This document shows positions 56,891-64,000 of a stretch of DNA of 64,000 nt, piece by piece (the stretch's first letter is position 1; each line of letters begins with the position of its first letter). The position numbers and the translations under genes were made by a program. The notes below the pieces were generated by a model, which saw nothing but the letters and a program-made list of their open reading frames with translations, was not told the DNA's origin and did no database searches. The stretch is from Mycobacterium sp. MS1601 (lineage in GTDB: Bacteria; Actinomycetota; Actinomycetes; Mycobacteriales; Mycobacteriaceae), in NCBI RefSeq assembly GCF_001984215.1, contig NZ_CP019420.1:2666001-2730000 (forward strand), read 5' to 3'.

Positions 56891-58009
56891 ATGACCAAGA
56901 GCCGTGCCGCGGTTTTGCAGAAGTTCGAGACCGACGTAGAAGTCGCCATGTTCGATGTCCCAGAGCCCCAACCGATGTCGGCGATCGTCGATGTCGCCTA
57001 CGCGGGGATCTGCGGCACCGACCTTCACCTTCAGCGAGGAAAGCTCCCGATTCCGGTTCCCGTGGTGCTCGGCCACGAAGCGACGGGCTACATCAACACC
57101 CTGGGCGAGGGGCTCACCCATGACGTGCTCGGCCAACCGCTGGCCCCCGGCGATGCGGTCTCGTGGCTGAACAACATCTCCTGCGGGCGCTGCAAGTTCT
57201 GCCTGGTCGAGATGCAGCCGACCCTGTGTGTGGGTTCGCGCCGCATCTACGGCATCAATCAATCGGCAGACGTGTTCCCGCACCTGTCCGGTGGGTGGGC
57301 CGACCAGATCTACCTGCAGCCCGGCACCGTCCTGGTGAAGCTGCCGTCCGGGGTGGAGCCGCGGGATGTCATCCCGCTGGGTTGCGCCGGCCCGACCGCG
57401 GTGCACGGTGTTCTCGACGAGGTCACCGTCGGGGTCGGCGACACCGTGGTGGTGCAGGGCAGCGGACCGGTCGGTGTGGCCGCGGCGATTTACGCCCGCC
57501 TCGGCGGCGCCAAACGGATCATCATGCTCGGGGGGCCCGCCTCTCGGCTGGAACAGGCCGAAGCGCTGGGGCTGGCCGATCACTACTTCGATGTCACCGA
57601 CGGCAGTGACGCCACCGAGCGGGCCGACGCCGTCCGCGCGCTGACCCCCGGCGGCCTCGGCGCCGATGTGGTCCTGGAATGTGCGGGTGTTCCCGCAGCG
57701 GTGGCGCAAGGCATCGATCTGTGCCGCCCGGGAGCCCAGTACAGCGTGATCGGCCAGTACACCGACAACGGCGCCACGCCGATCAATCCGCACTACATCA
57801 CCCGAAAGCAGTTGCGGGTACACGGTTCCTGGGGATTCTCGGCCCGGCACTACATCCGCTACGTCCAGCTGCTGCCCGCAGTCCTGGAACGGTTCGATGT
57901 CCGCAGCATCGCCACGGAGTACGCCCTGTCCGACGTCAACCGGGCAATGGCCGACGTCCGGGCCGGCGCTGTCATGAAGGCCGTCATCAACCCGGGACTG
58001 GACCGATGA
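56891..58009 (+). CDS. zinc-dependent alcohol dehydrogenase (MDR family)
   Basis: The 372-residue medium-chain dehydrogenase has the catalytic zinc ligands in GICGTDLH (Cys near 41) and LGHEATG (His-Glu near 62). The structural zinc site CGRCKFCLVEMQPTLC lies near 97-112. The cofactor loop GSGPVGVAAAIYARLGG is followed by KRIIMLGG. It would oxidise a secondary or primary alcohol with NAD. AAAAGGG precedes the ATG. It is the first gene of a cluster running through RraA-like protein, aldehyde dehydrogenase and transporter, with ATGA overlaps. Confidence 0.88.
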   Translation: MTKSRAAVLQKFETDVEVAMFDVPEPQPMSAIVDVAYAGICGTDLHLQRGKLPIPVPVVLGHEATGYINTLGEGLTHDVLGQPLAPGDAVSWLNNISCGRCKFCLVEMQPTLCVGSRRIYGINQSADVFPHLSGGWADQIYLQPGTVLVKLPSGVEPRDVIPLGCAGPTAVHGVLDEVTVGVGDTVVVQGSGPVGVAAAIYARLGGAKRIIMLGGPASRLEQAEALGLADHYFDVTDGSDATERADAVRALTPGGLGADVVLECAGVPAAVAQGIDLCRPGAQYSVIGQYTDNGATPINPHYITRKQLRVHGSWGFSARHYIRYVQLLPAVLERFDVRSIATEYALSDVNRAMADVRAGAVMKAVINPGLDR

Positions 58010-58695
58010 GCAGCGCCCTGTTGTACCCCGAGGTCGACGCGCCCGATCCCACGGTGCTCGCCCTGTTCGACGGTCTGCCCACCGGGTGCATCTCCGACGC
58101 GCGCGGACGTAGCGGGTGCGCCGTGGGATTGGTGCCGCTCTCGGGTGTCGATGACGCGACCCATGTCGTGGGTCCGGCCCACACCGTGCGCTCCGAACCC
58201 GGCGACAACATCGTGGTACACCGAGCCACCGACCTGGTGCGCCCCGGTGCCATTCTGGTGGTCGACGCCGGCGGCGCACTGGACCGCGCCATCGCCGGCG
58301 GACTGCTGCTGCGCTACGCCGCGACCAAGGGCGCCAAAGCTGTGGTGATCGACGGGGTGATCCGCGATCTGCCCGAGCTGCGCGACATCGACCTGCCGGT
58401 GTACGCCAGAGGGGTATGCCCGCACGGCCCGTGGAAGGACGGGTCGGGCGAGATTCGTGGCCGAATCACACTCGGCGGCACGGTGATTCATCAGGGTGAT
58501 CTGATCGTGGCCGATCGCGACGGCGTGGTGGTGGTTCCGGTCGCCGACGCCGACCACATCGCGGCCGAGGCCCGCGCCATCGCCGCTCGCGAGGAGTCCT
58601 TCACCCGCGACATCGACAACGGCCATTGGGTGCGCCCCTGGGTCGACAAGCTTCACCTCGTTCCCGCCACCGACGCCGAAAGGATCGACGCATGA
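58006..58695 (+). CDS. RraA-family protein (aldolase/decarboxylase-like)
   Basis: The 229-residue protein of the RraA/4-hydroxy-4-methyl-2-oxoglutarate aldolase family has LPTGCISDARGRSG, HVVGPAHTVRSEPGDNIVVH, GGLLLRYAATKGAKAVVIDG, VIRDLPEL (the Arg-Asp pair of the active site) and GDLIVADRDGVVVVP. Enzymatic members cleave 2-oxo-4-hydroxy acids or decarboxylate oxaloacetate with a divalent metal. In a catabolic operon the enzymatic role is more likely than the RNase-E-inhibitor role. It overlaps both neighbours by ATGA. Confidence 0.82.
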   Translation: MSSALLYPEVDAPDPTVLALFDGLPTGCISDARGRSGCAVGLVPLSGVDDATHVVGPAHTVRSEPGDNIVVHRATDLVRPGAILVVDAGGALDRAIAGGLLLRYAATKGAKAVVIDGVIRDLPELRDIDLPVYARGVCPHGPWKDGSGEIRGRITLGGTVIHQGDLIVADRDGVVVVPVADADHIAAEARAIAAREESFTRDIDNGHWVRPWVDKLHLVPATDAERIDA

Positions 58696-60146
58696 GCACA
58701 TCCATCGCCGAGCGCATCAAGACGCCGGCCAACTTCATCGACAACCAACCATCACCGGCCACCACCACCCACGAGTGCCGCAATCCCGCCGATCCCGACG
58801 ACCTGGTGGGCCTGGTACCGGAAGCTACTGCCGCAGAGATTGATTCGGCCCTCGACGCCGCCGTGGCGGCCGCCGCACACTGGCAAGCCACGCCGGCGCC
58901 GGTGCGCGGTGACCTGATCCGCGAGTGGATGGCCGTCATCTCCTCGCACGCCGAGGAATTGGCGTCGCTGATGACCCGTGAGATGGGCAAGCCGCTGGCC
59001 GAGTCCCGCGGCGAGCTGGGTCGTGCCCGCATGGAGGCCGAGTTCGCCGCTGCCGAAGGCACCCGGCTCTCCGGTGCCACCATCCCTAGCCGCACGCCCG
59101 GTCAGCTGATCTACACCGAGCTCGAACCGCTGGGTGTGGTGGCCGCGATCACGCCGTGGAACTTCCCGGCCGTGGCGCCGTTGCGCAAACTCGCCCCCGC
59201 CCTGGTCACCGGAAACACCGTGGTGCTCAAGCCGGCTCTGGAGACGTCACTGACGGCACTGGCCCTGGCGGATCTGGCTCGCGAAGCCGGCATCCCCGCA
59301 GGCGTGCTCAATGTCGTGTGCGGTAGCGGTGCCACAGTGGGTGACGCGCTGGTCAACGACGCCCGCGTCGACGCGGTGTCGTTCACCGGATCCACCGCCG
59401 TCGGCCGGTCGGTGAACCTGGCTGTGGCCGCCCGGCTGGGGCAGGTGCAGCTCGAACTCGGTGGCAAGAACGCCGCATTCGTCGAATCCGCCGACGACCT
59501 CGACGCCGTGATCGGTCACATCACCTCCGCCGCGGTGCAGGCGGCCGGCCAGCGGTGTACGTCCATCAGCCGGGTCATCGTCGCCGACGCCATCGCCGAC
59601 CAGTTCGTCGAGTCCGTCAGCGCGGTGTGGGACGGCCTGGTGGTCGGCGATCCCACCGATCCCGACACCCAGGTGGGCCCGGTGGTGAGCCGAAACCAGT
59701 ACGAGCGGGTGAGCGGCTACGTCGATCTGGGACTGTCAGACGGCGCGGTGCGCACGTCGGCAAACCGACCCGTCCCCGACGGCCTCTACTACGCGCCCAC
59801 GGTCCTTGACCAGGTGACTCCGCAGATGCGGGTGGCCCGCGAGGAGATCTTCGGCCCGGTACTGACCGTGACCAGGGTCAGTGACGTCGACGAGGCCATC
59901 CACGTGGTCAACGACACCGATTTCGGCTTGGCTGCAGTGGTTTTCACGCGGGACATGTCAGTGGCGATGCGCTTCGCACGTGAAGCCCGTGCCGGCATGG
60001 TGCACGTCAACCACGGAACGATCTCCCAACCGCACGTGCCCTTCGGCGGGGTGAAACAATCCGGGGTGGGCGCCTTCTCGATCGGTTACACCAGTGCGGC
60101 CGCGTTCACCCAGACCAAGACCGTCTACCTCGCCCCGGGCCTGTGA
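58692..60146 (+). CDS. NAD(P)-dependent aldehyde dehydrogenase
   Basis: The 484-residue aldehyde dehydrogenase of the succinate-semialdehyde type has ITPWNFPAVAPLRKLAPAL, VSFTGSTAVGRSV, ELGGKNAAFV (general-base Glu near 255), AGQRCTSISR (nucleophile Cys near 290) and EEIFGPVLTV. It should oxidise the aldehyde formed by the neighbouring alcohol dehydrogenase to an acid. The start ATG 58692 overlaps the RraA-like stop. It is followed by the transporter gene within 40 nt. Confidence 0.88.
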   Translation: MSTSIAERIKTPANFIDNQPSPATTTHECRNPADPDDLVGLVPEATAAEIDSALDAAVAAAAHWQATPAPVRGDLIREWMAVISSHAEELASLMTREMGKPLAESRGELGRARMEAEFAAAEGTRLSGATIPSRTPGQLIYTELEPLGVVAAITPWNFPAVAPLRKLAPALVTGNTVVLKPALETSLTALALADLAREAGIPAGVLNVVCGSGATVGDALVNDARVDAVSFTGSTAVGRSVNLAVAARLGQVQLELGGKNAAFVESADDLDAVIGHITSAAVQAAGQRCTSISRVIVADAIADQFVESVSAVWDGLVVGDPTDPDTQVGPVVSRNQYERVSGYVDLGLSDGAVRTSANRPVPDGLYYAPTVLDQVTPQMRVAREEIFGPVLTVTRVSDVDEAIHVVNDTDFGLAAVVFTRDMSVAMRFAREARAGMVHVNHGTISQPHVPFGGVKQSGVGAFSIGYTSAAAFTQTKTVYLAPGL

Positions 60147-60184
60147 CGACGCGACCGGGCGGTCCTCCCAACAAAGGACAAGCC

Positions 60185-61639
60185 ATGGCCAACGCGGGTA
60201 ACACCTTCGCGCCGGAACCACCCTCGAAGTTCCTGCCGCCGATGCCCTACAAGGACATCCCGGAGGCACCCAAGCTGAAAAAGGTTCTTGGTCCGTCGAT
60301 TATCATGGCGGCCTTGGCTGTCAGCTCCGGCGAGTACATCCTGTGGCCGTACATCACGTCCAAGGTCGGGTTGGTGATGCTGTGGGCAGCACTCGTGGGC
60401 GTCACTGTCCAGTACTTCCTCAACATGGAGATCGAACGCTGGACCTTGGCCACCGGCGAGACGGCGGTAGCCGGCTTTGTACGGCTGTGGAAGCCGTGGG
60501 GCGCGATCATGGCGGTCTGCGGGTTCATCTGTATCGTCTGGCCGGGCTGGGCAACCAGCGGCGCGACAATTCTGGGGTTCGCGCTGGGTTATGACAGCGG
60601 CACCGCCTCGTGGGTGGCGGTGATCGCGTTGATCGCGATGGCGCTGACGCTCACCCTGTCGCCGGTGGTCTACACCACGCTGGAGAAGCTCGAGACGGTC
60701 AAGGTCGTCGCGGTGGTGCTGTTCCTACTCGTTGCCATCGCCGTCGCTGTCGGGCCGCAGGCGTGGGGTGACCTGCACACGGCGGTCAGCGGTATCGGCA
60801 CCGGCCTCGGCGCGATTCCCGAGGGCTTGAATCCTGCCGTGGTTCTGGGCGCCATTGCCTTCGCCGGGGCGGGGGCTCTGGCAAATCTGGCACAGAGCAA
60901 CTGGATTCGTGACAAAGGGTTTGGGATGGGCTCTCATATCCCACGGGTGGTCTCGCCGATCACCGGCGAGGATCAGGCGGTGGCGGCAACCGGGAGCATG
61001 GTGCGCCAGGATGAGGAGAACCTCCGCAGGTTCCGCAACTGGTGGCGGGTAGCCAACATCGAGCAGCTGATCTCGTTCTGGCTGTTGACCATTCTCTCTA
61101 TCTCCGTGTTGTCGCTGGTGGCGTACCAAACCGTCTACGATCGCGAGATTCCCGGATCCGGGGATCTGGTGTTCGTCCAAGGTATGGGTCAAGCGCTGAA
61201 AGAGGACGTCGGCGGCTGGTTCGGCACCCTGTTCTGGGTGATCGGCGGCGCCGGTCTGCTGATGACCGCGCTGGCCAATGTCGACTACCCATGCCGAATT
61301 GTGGCCGATGTGCTGAAAACCGTGTATCTGCAGAACAATCATCGGTGGTCGGAGAGCAAGATCTACGCCATCGCGGTGTGGACGCTGGTGTTTTCGGGTT
61401 GCACGATCATCCTTTCGGGCTTCAGCCAGCCCTTGTTGCTGCTTGTGGTGTCAGGGGCGCTCAGCGGTGTCGTGATGTTCGTCTACACCATCCTGGTCAC
61501 CGTCCTCAACCGCCGCGCACTGCCGAAATCCATCCGCCTCAGCGGCTTCCGGCTCGGAGCGATGATCTTTGCCGCGTGTTTCTTCGGTTACTTCTCGCTG
61601 CGTCTGATCCTGTTCTACGGCGGACAGCTCCTCGGCTGA
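60185..61639 (+). CDS. Nramp-fold transporter lacking the metal-binding motif
   Basis: The 484-residue integral membrane protein has about 11-12 TM helices and overall similarity to the Nramp family. Canonical Nramp metal transporters have DPGN in TM1 and a MPH motif in TM6. Here TM1 reads IIMAALAVSSGEYILWP (about 42-56), so DPGN is replaced by SSGE, and the TM6 position reads GAGALANLAQSNWIRDKG. Metal transport is therefore unlikely. In this operon the protein more plausibly imports the organic substrate. ATG 60185 is chosen because AAAGGA lies 6 nt upstream; GTG 60143 is a longer alternative. A tiny membrane-protein ORF follows at once. Confidence 0.8.
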   Translation: MANAGNTFAPEPPSKFLPPMPYKDIPEAPKLKKVLGPSIIMAALAVSSGEYILWPYITSKVGLVMLWAALVGVTVQYFLNMEIERWTLATGETAVAGFVRLWKPWGAIMAVCGFICIVWPGWATSGATILGFALGYDSGTASWVAVIALIAMALTLTLSPVVYTTLEKLETVKVVAVVLFLLVAIAVAVGPQAWGDLHTAVSGIGTGLGAIPEGLNPAVVLGAIAFAGAGALANLAQSNWIRDKGFGMGSHIPRVVSPITGEDQAVAATGSMVRQDEENLRRFRNWWRVANIEQLISFWLLTILSISVLSLVAYQTVYDREIPGSGDLVFVQGMGQALKEDVGGWFGTLFWVIGGAGLLMTALANVDYPCRIVADVLKTVYLQNNHRWSESKIYAIAVWTLVFSGCTIILSGFSQPLLLLVVSGALSGVVMFVYTILVTVLNRRALPKSIRLSGFRLGAMIFAACFFGYFSLRLILFYGGQLLG

Positions 61640-61653
61640 TTGGAGGCAAGACA

Positions 61654-61743
61654 ATGGTCAAGCGCTTACTGGTGCGGTTCATGGTGTTCATGGTGCTGTT
61701 CGTCAGTCTGTTGGTCCTGGTTCGATCGGTGGGCATGCTGTGA
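61654..61743 (+). CDS. 29-residue single-TM membrane peptide
   Basis: A strong ribosome site (TTGGAGG) lies 7-8 nt upstream of ATG 61654. The peptide MVKRLLVRFMVFMVLFVSLL continues with VLVRSVGML: a basic N-terminus followed by one TM helix. The stop overlaps the GTG of the next gene (GTGA at 61740-61743), and it follows the transporter by 14 nt. It looks like a small accessory subunit of the transporter or a coupling ORF. I know no named homologue. Confidence 0.6.
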   Translation: MVKRLLVRFMVFMVLFVSLLVLVRSVGML

Positions 61744-62696
61744 CGGCACCGCACGTGTTCGTCTCGCGGCATCTGGGAGACCCCGCGATGGACCGCCTGG
61801 CGGACGGGCCGTTGCCGGTGCTGATCGGACCTGGCGCGCAGGCCACCCGGCCGCAGGTGCTCGACGCGGTGTCGGGCGCCGCGGCCGCGGTGACACTGCT
61901 GACCGACTCGGTGGACTCGGAGTTCTTCGACTCCGCCGGGCCACAACTGAAGGTGGTGGCCAACCTGGCCGTCGGTTTCGACAACGTGGACCTGGCCGAG
62001 GCCGCCACACGCTCGGTGATCGTGACCAACACCCCCAACGTGCTCACCGAGTCCACCGCAGACCTGACGATCGGGCTGTTGCTGGCCGTCGAACGCAGGA
62101 TCGTGGAAGCAGATGCGTTCCTGCGCAGCGGAGCACCGTGGCGCTGGGAACCGAGGTGGATGCTGGGCCGTGACCTCGGCGGCCTGCAACTGGGCGTCGT
62201 GGGTTACGGCCGCATCGGTCAGGCGGTCGCCCGCCGGGCAACGGCGTTCGGTATGAACGTCGTTGCCCTGGAGGGTAAGTCAGCCGCAGCAGCCGGTGTC
62301 GCCACCATGGAACTGGACCAGCTGCTGGCCACATCGGACGTGGTGAGCCTGCACTGCCCGCTCACCCCGCAGACGCACCACCTGATCGGCGGTAGCGAAC
62401 TGCGCTCCATGAAACGGGGTGCGGTGCTGATCAACACCTCTCGGGGTCCGTTGGTGGACGAGGCTGCGCTGGTCACGGCACTGTCCGAGAGGCGCATTGC
62501 CGGCGCCGGGCTGGACGTGTTCGAGTACGAGCCGGCTCTCACCGAGGGGCTGACCGCACTGCCCAACACGGTGCTGACACCGCATCTCGGCAGCGCCGGT
62601 GTGCAGACACGTGATGCCATGGCACTGCTGGCGGCGGACAACGTGTTGGCCGTGTTGGCCGGCGACGAGCCGTTGACCCAGGTCACGGCGATATGA
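61740..62696 (+). CDS. D-2-hydroxyacid dehydrogenase (glyoxylate/hydroxypyruvate reductase-like)
   Basis: The 318-residue NAD(P)-dependent dehydrogenase has VVANLAVGFDNVDL, the cofactor loop VVGYGRIGQAVARRA (about residues 154-168), INTSRGPLVDE (catalytic Arg near 234), GLDVFEYEP (Glu near 262) and LTPHLGSA (His near 281). The triad is complete. Family members reduce glyoxylate, hydroxypyruvate or other 2-oxoacids, or oxidise the D-hydroxyacid. GTG 61740 overlaps the upstream peptide gene by four bases. Confidence 0.88.
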   Translation: MTAPHVFVSRHLGDPAMDRLADGPLPVLIGPGAQATRPQVLDAVSGAAAAVTLLTDSVDSEFFDSAGPQLKVVANLAVGFDNVDLAEAATRSVIVTNTPNVLTESTADLTIGLLLAVERRIVEADAFLRSGAPWRWEPRWMLGRDLGGLQLGVVGYGRIGQAVARRATAFGMNVVALEGKSAAAAGVATMELDQLLATSDVVSLHCPLTPQTHHLIGGSELRSMKRGAVLINTSRGPLVDEAALVTALSERRIAGAGLDVFEYEPALTEGLTALPNTVLTPHLGSAGVQTRDAMALLAADNVLAVLAGDEPLTQVTAI

Positions 62697-62780
62697 GCGG
62701 AGCGCCGGGCGACCATCGCATCGGTCGCAGCGCAACGTTAGTCTCGATGCAGCTCACGGTATTGACGAGAGGCGGAATCG

Positions 62781-63545
62781 GTGGTCGGTCAGGACGGCAC
62801 AGTCCGCTCGGTGGATCGGGTCATCTCGTTGTTCGAGCTTCTGGGCGAACGCAAGACTCCGCTGCGCCTGATGGAGATCGCCCAGGCCCTCGACATCCCC
62901 AAGAGCACCGCACACGGCCTGCTCCACACTCTCGTGGCCAGGGGATTGGTGGTCAAGGACGAGACCACTCAGCGCTACCGGTTGGGTATGCGGCTGTTTG
63001 CCCTGGCTGCAACGGCTTTGGAAGTCGGCGAGCTCCGCGAACTTGCCCGTCCCATCATGGAGGAACTCTCCAGACAGACACAGTCGACCTGCAACCTGGC
63101 GGTGCTCGACGGACACGACGTGATGTACCTCGAGAAGGTCGAGGACCCGAGCAGTCCGGTGCGAGTGATCACGCATGTCGGGACCAGGCTGCCCGCCCAC
63201 GCGACATCATTGGGGAAGGCCCTGGTGGCCGGGCTTCCGGCGGCGCAGCGCAGCCAGTGGCTGGCCGAGCACGACTTCGTGGCCGTCACAGCCGACACCA
63301 TCACCGATGCCGCGGCATTCGAAGCTGCCATGGACCAGGCCAACCGCACCGGGTGGGCTACCGATCGCCACGAGTTCCATCCGGCGATCTGGGGTGTCGC
63401 AGCCCCGATCCTCGACGCCAAGGGCGAACCGGTAGCCGCACTGAGTCTGACCAATCTGGATCCCAACGCCGATCTGGCCGAACTCGGCGCTCAGGTTCGC
63501 ACTGCAGCACAAGGTATTTCGGCAGCGCTACACCCGACCGGCTAA
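62781..63545 (+). CDS. IclR-family regulator
   Basis: The 254-residue protein has an N-terminal winged helix-turn-helix: VRSVDRVISLFELLGERKTP, LRLMEIAQALDIPKSTAHGL and LHTLVARGLV. A C-terminal IclR effector domain follows, with LAVLDGHDVMYLEKVED, RLPAHATSLGKALVAGLP and WGVAAPILDAKGEPVAAL. It probably senses an intermediate of the pathway encoded around it. GTG 62781 has AGAGGCGG upstream. It lies between the hydroxyacid dehydrogenase and the CoA-transferase gene on the same strand. Confidence 0.88.
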   Translation: MVGQDGTVRSVDRVISLFELLGERKTPLRLMEIAQALDIPKSTAHGLLHTLVARGLVVKDETTQRYRLGMRLFALAATALEVGELRELARPIMEELSRQTQSTCNLAVLDGHDVMYLEKVEDPSSPVRVITHVGTRLPAHATSLGKALVAGLPAAQRSQWLAEHDFVAVTADTITDAAAFEAAMDQANRTGWATDRHEFHPAIWGVAAPILDAKGEPVAALSLTNLDPNADLAELGAQVRTAAQGISAALHPTG

Positions 63546-63588
63546 CCCGACGGGACGCTGCCTCCGCACACGTACAACGGGAGAGGCA

Positions 63589-64000
63589 ATGACGTCCCCA
63601 CCACCAACCCAACCCCTGTCCGGGCTCGTCGTCCTGGACCTCAGCCACCTGGCCGCGGGGCCGTGGTGCACCATGGTGCTCGCCGATCTGGGCGCCGACG
63701 TCATCAAGGTGGAACGGCCACCAAAAGGCGATATGTCCCGCGACGCCGGGGCGGTCTACGCCGGTGAACGCAGCGCGGTGTTCCTGGCGCTGAACCGCAA
63801 CAAGCGCAGCATCGCGCTGGACTTGAAGTCCGACGAGGGACAAGCGGCACTGCATCGGCTGGCCGCCCGCGCCGACGTCGTGGTCGAGAACCTGCGCCCA
63901 GGCAAGGCCGACGAACTGGGCGCGGGATACGGCACCCTCTCGGAGATCAACCCTCGACTGGTGTACGCCTCCATCTCCGCGTTCGGCGAGAACGGTCCTG
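63589..64000 (+). CDS. class III (CaiB/BaiF) CoA transferase, N-terminal part
   Basis: The first 137 residues of a CoA transferase are visible before the window ends: LSGLVVLDLSHLAAGPWCTM, VLADLGADVIKVERPPKGDM, LALNRNKRSIALDLKSDEG, VVVENLRPGKADELGAGYGT and INPRLVYASISAFGENGP. The catalytic Asp of the family lies shortly after the cut. It would transfer CoA from a donor such as succinyl- or acetyl-CoA to an organic acid. GGAGAGG precedes ATG 63589. It is the next gene after the IclR regulator. Confidence 0.85.
   Translation, partial: MTSPPPTQPLSGLVVLDLSHLAAGPWCTMVLADLGADVIKVERPPKGDMSRDAGAVYAGERSAVFLALNRNKRSIALDLKSDEGQAALHRLAARADVVVENLRPGKADELGAGYGTLSEINPRLVYASISAFGENGP

Noticed and set aside
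60185..61639. Divalent metal (Mn/Fe) transporter
   Set aside because: Overall Nramp similarity is clear, but the DPGN and TM6 metal ligands are missing.
1..64000. Prophage, insertion sequence or tRNA-linked island
   Set aside because: No transposase, integrase, terminal repeats, tRNA or composition break was seen anywhere in the window.

Overview
The window looks like chromosome of a fast-growing mycobacterium (Mycolicibacterium-like). It is uniformly GC-rich. It carries an MmpS/MmpL pair, an irtA/irtB mycobactin-type siderophore importer behind an IdeR-like box, a PGRS-type glycine-rich protein ending in a TNT-like toxin domain, an F420-type reductase-like protein, an ANTAR protein, and many start codons placed about 7 nt after a TANNNT -10 (leaderless style). 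I see no tRNA, rRNA, insertion sequence, prophage or CRISPR array.

Layout. (1) 1-9.2 kb: the end of an unknown gene, a CitE-like lyase, a carbonic anhydrase relic, a minus-strand operon thiolase > CoA ligase > FAD-linked hydroxyacid oxidase, a divergent PucR-type regulator, and an MHS-family symporter coupled to a 3-hydroxyisobutyrate-dehydrogenase-like enzyme. Two sequence motifs are shared by the thiolase/pucR and symporter promoter regions, which suggests one PucR regulon for uptake and CoA-dependent breakdown of an organic acid. (2) 10-16.2 kb: module A, a secreted CAP protein, a small secreted protein, a large ATP-binding LuxR regulator (LAL) and a secreted YVTN beta-propeller protein. 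The same 22-bp box precedes both the first and the last gene. (3) 16.3-19.2 kb: an S9 peptidase and an SDR. (4) 19.3-23.6 kb: irtA, with SIP and ABC parts in different frames, and irtB. (5) 23.6-28.7 kb: module B, built like module A: a small HTH-like protein, a second LAL regulator, a secreted PGRS protein with a C-terminal TNT-like NAD-glycohydrolase domain, and an overlapping gene that is probably its immunity factor. Paired AGGTAGTC boxes 31 bp apart precede both the regulator unit and the toxin unit. (6) 28.8-35.6 kb: two small hypothetical genes and a complete malonate decarboxylase operon mdcA-B-C-DE-G-H on the minus strand. (7) 35.9-49.3 kb: an acyltransferase plus TetR, a flavin monooxygenase, TetR plus membrane protein, mmpS/mmpL, a fused hot-dog dehydratase plus isochorismatase-like hydrolase, a GlxA-type AraC regulator, a GH6 cellulase and an ABC-F ATPase. 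(8) 49.3-54.8 kb: ANTAR protein, hsp20 behind a CIRCE element, azoreductase, PPOX protein, an NmrA/AraC divergent pair, SDR and VOC proteins. (9) 55.1-64 kb: a second catabolic cluster with a methylsuccinyl-CoA-dehydrogenase-like FadE, Zn alcohol dehydrogenase, RraA-family protein, aldehyde dehydrogenase, an Nramp-fold transporter lacking the metal-binding motif, a 29-residue membrane peptide, a D-2-hydroxyacid dehydrogenase, an IclR regulator and a class III CoA transferase cut by the window end.

The most interesting content is the pair of parallel modules A and B. In each, an ATP-binding LuxR regulator lies between two copies of its own module-specific DNA box. The first box should drive the regulator unit (autoregulation) and the second a secreted effector built as signal peptide, acidic linker and functional domain. 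In module B the effector appears to be a toxin with a dedicated immunity gene.
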